Shown here one piece after another: positions 14,280 through 17,683 of a stretch of DNA of 17,683 nucleotides. The position numbers were made by a program, and so were the translations under genes. The notes below the pieces were generated by a model. The model did no database searches, was not told where the DNA came from, and worked only from the letters and a program-made list of their open reading frames with translations. Position 1 is the stretch's first letter. Each line of letters begins with the position of its first letter. This DNA is from Gp6-AA40 sp050742535 (GTDB taxonomy: Bacteria; Acidobacteriota; Vicinamibacteria; Vicinamibacterales; UBA2999): NCBI GenBank assembly GCA_050742535.1, contig JBOGIQ010000099.1, positions 1 through 17,683 of the forward strand, read 5' to 3'.

Positions 14280-14582
14280 GTGTCCGAGCCGAAGCGATTC
14301 GTTTACATCCTGAAAAGCGTCAGCGACCCCACCCAGTACTACGTCGGCGTCACGTCCAACCCTTTCGCAAGGCTGGCGGCGCACAACGCCGGCCTCTCGG
14401 TGCACACGGCGGAGCATCGGCCTTGGAAAACGCTGGTGGTGATCGAATTCGACGAAGAGGAACCAGCGCGCCGGTTTGAAAAGTACCTGAAGACCGGTTC
14501 CGGTCGCGAGTTCTCCCGGCGCCATTTCAGACAAACGGTCACGACAAAACGTCGGCCGTTCGCAGACTCACCGGAATCCTGA
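14280..14582 (+). CDS. GIY-YIG nuclease-like protein (YhbQ/UPF0213-type)
   Basis: 100 residues from GTG 14280. No other start is in frame upstream. The GIY-YIG core is visible: VYILKS at residues 8-13, YVGVT at 21-25, catalytic Arg31 in NPFARLAAHN, and Glu67 in RRFEKYLKTGSGREF. The family makes single-strand cuts in DNA; small stand-alone members such as YhbQ are implicated in repair or recombination, while others have no known role. Length (90-100 aa) is typical. The ribosome binding site is poor: the only strong GGAGG (14246-14250) is 29 bases away. The gene lies 268 bp after tRNA-Lys, with a lower-GC gene following. Confidence 0.88.
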   Translation: MSEPKRFVYILKSVSDPTQYYVGVTSNPFARLAAHNAGLSVHTAEHRPWKTLVVIEFDEEEPARRFEKYLKTGSGREFSRRHFRQTVTTKRRPFADSPES

Positions 14583-14658
14583 GCGTGGACGCATTCAGAT
14601 CTCGAGCATCACGGCACGTCTTCGATTCGGCCCGCGACGGATAAAGATTAGATCCTTG

Positions 14659-15090
14659 ATGCCGCCGGAGATTCCCGATCGGAGATACGAATACGCGAAC
14701 GTGTTAACGGGTGCTCTGGAGTCCGTTTCAGCGATCGACATGCCGATCGGCTTCGATAGCGAATGGATTGAAGGGGCGTTTTATCGAGACGCAATCGGTC
14801 GTGAATACCTCTGCCTGAAAATCGCTGGGGATGAGATCCACCTCCGAATGCTGAACAGCCTGCGGCAGCACGGCTACAACCTATGGGTGAATTTCACCAT
14901 CAAGGCCGAGAAAAACATGCACTACGTTCGCCTCACCGAACCAGCGGATCTGCAGCGGCTAGAGGCAGAAAACGAACGCTACACGCAGCGGGTCGAAATT
15001 GGTGGCCAAGCCCCGATTCCGTGCATTCCGCTCAATGAACAGGGGGCCTTCATAATCTGCGATCCGCGCCCTCCAACGAAGAAGGACTAA
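14659..15090 (+). CDS. Hypothetical protein (143 aa), lower GC
   Basis: Start ATG 14659 (a TTG directly before it is not preferred). The protein has no signal peptide or membrane segment. Residues 30-75 look like a small alpha-beta core (GFDSEWIEGAFYRDAIGREY followed by LCLKIAGDEIHLRMLN), then YNLWVNFTIKAEKNMHYVRL and a helical stretch with Glu/Arg repeats (DLQRLEAENERYTQRVE), ending in IPCIPLNEQGAFIICD. I do not recognise the family. Third positions are visibly less GC-rich than in neighbouring genes, which may mark acquisition from elsewhere. The coding frame is convincing because of its regular hydrophobic pattern and absence of rare Arg/Pro excess. Confidence 0.65.
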   Translation: MPPEIPDRRYEYANVLTGALESVSAIDMPIGFDSEWIEGAFYRDAIGREYLCLKIAGDEIHLRMLNSLRQHGYNLWVNFTIKAEKNMHYVRLTEPADLQRLEAENERYTQRVEIGGQAPIPCIPLNEQGAFIICDPRPPTKKD

Positions 15091-15405
15091 GAGAGTATCA
15101 CTTCGATGGGCGGTGAGCGCGTGCCCTCTTCGCCGGTCGCCAACGGTACTCGGGCCGCATCCGAACCGTTCTGAGCTTCGAGTAGACCTCCGTGCCGCGC
15201 GGGTCGATGGCTTGATCGAACAGCGCGTACACGTCGCGAATCGAGGCCACCGGACACGGCCCACACGGGACACGTCGCCGGATCGCTAAGGAAAGCGCAA
15301 AGGTGGTGTCCGCACTTGGTTGGTTCGAGAGCAATGCGCGGGCGAAACATTCACCCCGACCTGACCGCTGCAAGCGGTGTCTAATACGCGTCGGAGGTCC
15401 GCCCC
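15091..15405. other. 315-bp region without a convincing gene
   Basis: Three overlapping minus-strand frames exist here. Only one, ending at 15098, reads partly like protein (VASIRDVYALFDQAIDPRGT, then EVYSKLRTVRMRPEYR). It lacks a ribosome binding site and a recognisable domain, so it is probably a remnant or chance. A short GACCGCT-GCA-AGCGG hairpin lies near 15360-15377, just upstream of the next gene. Confidence 0.4.
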
Positions 15406-15786
15406 ATGAGGATTCGGATCGCGTTGCTGCTGTCGTCCGTTTTGGTCGTGCCCGTCTGGGCAGCCGATGTGACCGGCAACTGGAAACTGAACATCAACCT
15501 GAACGGCGTGCCTGAACTGCTTTGCACCGTCACCCAGAAGGATCAGCAACTCGAAGGAACGTGTAAAGGAGGTGAGGTGGGTGGCATCGATCTGAACGAC
15601 GGAAGGGTCAACGGCGATCAGGTGAGTTGGTCGTGGAAGGTCACGACGCCGGACGCCAATACGTGGACCTACGCGTTCATGGGGACGTTGGATGCAAACG
15701 GCAGCATTATGAAAGGCATCGTAAAGCTGTCCGTAGGCCCCGGCTCGAAGCAGAACGAAGTGAGCTTCGTGGCGACGAAGCAGTAA
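15406..15786 (+). CDS. Small secreted hypothetical protein
   Basis: 126 residues, ATG 15406 with GGAGG 8 bases upstream. A signal peptide (MRIRIALLLSSVLVVPVWA) is followed by VTGNWKLNINLNGVPELLCT, VTQKDQQLEGTCKGGEVGGI and YAFMGTLDANGSIMKGIVKL. The alternating GTWxG-type strands and the '...GTCKGG...GGIDLNDGRVNGDQVSWSW' pattern are those of a small beta-barrel or sandwich seen in many acidobacterial exported proteins. Two Cys could form a disulfide. No enzyme motif is seen. It points toward the convergent TIGR03435 gene, 58 bp away. Confidence 0.8.
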   Translation: MRIRIALLLSSVLVVPVWAADVTGNWKLNINLNGVPELLCTVTQKDQQLEGTCKGGEVGGIDLNDGRVNGDQVSWSWKVTTPDANTWTYAFMGTLDANGSIMKGIVKLSVGPGSKQNEVSFVATKQ

Positions 15787-15844
15787 CAGGTAGGCCCACT
15801 GTCTCGCCGGATGCGACGGCGACAAGGCGCAGCGTGTGGCCCGA

Positions 15845-16675
15845 TCAGTCTGGCGTGGGGCGCTCCACTGAGTCGATGACGAGGAATTCGACCGGGCCTC
15901 GGGCTGGTTCGAGCTTGAGGCCAAGCTGCTCTTGAAGTGCAGTCTGCAACGATGGCAGGTTCTGGGTCGCGTCAATCGGGGTGCCATCGGGCACAAAGTC
16001 GAGAGTGAAGCTAAAAACGCCCGACAGCCCCGTGCGGTCAAGCACCATGCGGTCCATCCGGCCAGTCAACGACGTAGCGAGTTGACTCATCGACTGATTA
16101 CCACCAGCGATCCTGTTTGGCCCGGCAATCATCCCGCAGGCGGGGCGTTCACCCGGCGGGGAGGCGGGACGCTCGCCCTTTATCTCCGCTGCGACGATGG
16201 CGGCGCAGTCGTCGTTTGCGGGCACCAAGCCTGCTTCAAGTTTGCCGTCAGCGCGGGCCACGACAAGCGCGAAGACAGGTGCATCCCTCGTTTCCAAATG
16301 CGCCTTCAACTTGAAGCGGTCCATCAAAAAAGACCGCAGCATCAGGAAGTGGGCACGAGGTGCCCCCGGACTTACGGGCCGAAGGTCACCTGACGCTCTG
16401 GCTACAACGTCGTAGTGCTCCGTCTGCACCCAATCTGGCGCTCCGACGATCAGAAAGTCGTGCACGCGATAAGCAGTGCGGATCAGCGCACGCGTTGGGA
16501 CATTGGTGAGATGCCAAAGACCACTCGGCTGCACGTTCTCGATCATCGACCTGCCGAGACCAGACGGGTTTCGCTTGACCGACGCGACTTCGAAGCGCGG
16601 AGTCGGGTCTTGCGCGGCGAGGAGCGGCACAGCGGGGACGGCGAGGCCAACGAGAAGTAGGGCGAGGCGAGGCAT
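15845..16675 (-). CDS. TIGR03435 family secreted protein, copy 1
   Basis: 276 residues from ATG 16675, with GGAGGG 4 bases upstream. A signal peptide (MPRLALLLVGLAVPAVPLLA) leads into FEVASVKRN, the usual family opening. Then come LIRTAYRVHDFLIVGAPDWV, a FLMLRSFLMDRFKLKAHLET block, MDRMVLDRTGLSGVFSFTLD and the C-terminal signature LQEQLGLKLEPARGPVEFLV, ending in IDSVERPTPD. TIGR03435 is a family of unknown function, expanded in soil Acidobacteria. The Cys pair near the middle may be a disulfide. It is one of three consecutive copies in the same orientation, with independent ribosome binding sites. Confidence 0.93.
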   Translation of the reverse strand: MPRLALLLVGLAVPAVPLLAAQDPTPRFEVASVKRNPSGLGRSMIENVQPSGLWHLTNVPTRALIRTAYRVHDFLIVGAPDWVQTEHYDVVARASGDLRPVSPGAPRAHFLMLRSFLMDRFKLKAHLETRDAPVFALVVARADGKLEAGLVPANDDCAAIVAAEIKGERPASPPGERPACGMIAGPNRIAGGNQSMSQLATSLTGRMDRMVLDRTGLSGVFSFTLDFVPDGTPIDATQNLPSLQTALQEQLGLKLEPARGPVEFLVIDSVERPTPD

Positions 16676-16728
16676 ACCACCCTCCGGCGTGGATTGTAGC
16701 GCCGATGGCTGCGGCCAAACCATGCGCC

Positions 16729-17511
16729 TCAATCCGGGGTTGGTCGCTCCACCGACTCCACTACAAGAACTTCCACTGCCTCGCGTCTCGGCTCCAAGCG
16801 CAGGCCGAGTTGTTCCTGAATCGCGGTGAAGAATGAGGGGCGCTCGTCATTCGGAACGATTGCTGCATCGACGGCATCTGGACGCCACGAGGCTTGAACG
16901 TCGAAGACGCCTTCGATGCCTGATTCGTCACGGACGACTTGTCCGAGGATCGATGACATCGGCCCGTCAGCAAGACCCGCCATGGTGGTGCCCCTGAGTC
17001 GAATCACACCCGCGACCCGGCTACTACTGCCTGACCGCTGGCAGGGCGTAGTCACGCAGTCAGGTCGCGGCCGTAGTCCAGTTCCGAGCGAGCCATCGGC
17101 TCGTGCTCGCGTCATCACGTATATCGTCTGGTCGCGTTTCTCGAAATGCGCCTTCAGCCGAAAGCGAGTCGCGAGCAGCGTCCGAACCATTGCTTGTCGT
17201 TGATCCTCAGTGATCGCTCCAGCCGCCTTTGCCACGATGTCGAATCGCTCGTCTTCAGTCCAACGCGGCAGTCCGAACACACGGAAGGATGGCAGTTGAT
17301 ACGCATAGCGAATGACATCTGCAACTGAGCGATTGTGAAGAACCACGCCCTCGGGCGGCGTCGGCGGAATGTCGATGGTGCCGTCCGTGCTCGTGTTTGG
17401 CCGCACGGATACGACGTCGAATGCTGGTGTGGGCTGCTGGGCCTGCCCGCCGACCGAGAGCCACGCCAAGCACACCGCGAGCGCCGGAATCGTGCATCGA
17501 GCTACGGTCAT
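16729..17511 (-). CDS. TIGR03435 family secreted protein, copy 2
   Basis: 260 residues from ATG 17511, with GGAGGG just upstream. After a signal peptide (MTVARCTIPALAVCLAWLSV ending near GGQAQ) comes FDVVSVRPN, then VIRYAYQLPSFRVFGLPRWT, RTLLATRFRLKAHFEKRDQT, VVRDESGIEGVFDVQASW and IQEQLGLRLEPRREAVEVLV, ending in VESVERPTPD. All family blocks are present. It matches copy 1 block by block, but at moderate identity, so the duplication is not recent. The 53-bp gap to copy 1 contains its ribosome binding site. Function unknown. Confidence 0.93.
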   Translation of the reverse strand: MTVARCTIPALAVCLAWLSVGGQAQQPTPAFDVVSVRPNTSTDGTIDIPPTPPEGVVLHNRSVADVIRYAYQLPSFRVFGLPRWTEDERFDIVAKAAGAITEDQRQAMVRTLLATRFRLKAHFEKRDQTIYVMTRARADGSLGTGLRPRPDCVTTPCQRSGSSSRVAGVIRLRGTTMAGLADGPMSSILGQVVRDESGIEGVFDVQASWRPDAVDAAIVPNDERPSFFTAIQEQLGLRLEPRREAVEVLVVESVERPTPD

Positions 17512-17633
17512 GGCCCTCCAGAAAGGCGCACCAAACAAGACGCCCCCAGAGCATAGCTGGTTGGGGCACCACTCCCAGCAATCGACATTTCGGCCCGTGC
17601 AGCGTTCATTCGGCTAACGCACCGCGTCTGACC

Positions 17634-17683
17634 TCAGTCCGGCGACGGCGGCTGGATGCTGTCGATCACTACGAAGGGGACCG
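17634..17683 (-). CDS. TIGR03435 family secreted protein, copy 3 (C-terminus only)
   Basis: The last 15 codons read VPFVVIDSIQPPSPD and stop at TGA (17634-17636). This aligns with the ends of copies 1 and 2 (EFLVIDSVERPTPD, EVLVVESVERPTPD), so it is the C-terminus of a third tandem member continuing beyond the window. Confidence 0.8.
   Translation of the reverse strand, partial: VPFVVIDSIQPPSPD

Noticed and set aside
15098..15373. 91-residue minus-strand frame with a protein-like C-terminal half
   Set aside because: No ribosome binding site, no domain and an Arg-rich first half. Kept only as a note in the non-coding entry.

Overview
The window looks like chromosomal DNA from a GC-rich soil-type bacterium, most probably an Acidobacteriota member close to the Vicinamibacteria. 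The main reasons are a tandem run of TIGR03435-family ('soil-associated') secreted proteins, two TonB-dependent receptors with carboxypeptidase-regulatory-like N-terminal domains, many small exported proteins of unknown role, and short hairpin repeats of the type I associate with these genomes. The taxonomic call is inference. There is no phage, plasmid, CRISPR or IS transposase gene in the window.

Layout. Bases 1-2060 hold the tail of a probable glycosyltransferase, a LolA-like exported protein, a secreted HExxH metalloprotease on the minus strand and an 87-residue hypothetical protein. Bases 2060-6809 are a minus-strand block: a TonB-dependent receptor (935 aa), immediately followed by a beta-helix-type exported protein, a strong intrinsic terminator, and a small lipoprotein whose start codon is uncertain because it lies on the far side of that terminator. 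A 352-bp non-coding region upstream of the receptor carries a perfect 12-bp palindrome and a pair of inverted 10-bp words. Next comes a DUF892 ferritin-like protein with an unusual acidic/Arg-Ser tail.

Bases 7987-11289, plus strand, hold a second TonB-dependent receptor with a His-rich segment but no export signal in its own frame, a small winged-helix-like protein and a Cys-rich DUF1326 protein. I suggest, as inference only, a metal-related cluster. Facing them is a PhoR/PhoB-like two-component pair (minus strand, response regulator first). The convergent gap between DUF1326 and the kinase is filled by two near-perfect 30-bp hairpin repeats, the second of which supplies the kinase's stop codon.

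After a divergent tRNA-Lys(CTT) gene come two adjacent inverted repeats, a GIY-YIG nuclease-like protein, a hypothetical protein of lower GC, a 315-bp gap and a small secreted protein. The right end carries three consecutive minus-strand TIGR03435 genes, the last one cut by the window edge. Many long open frames are antisense shadows and are left out.
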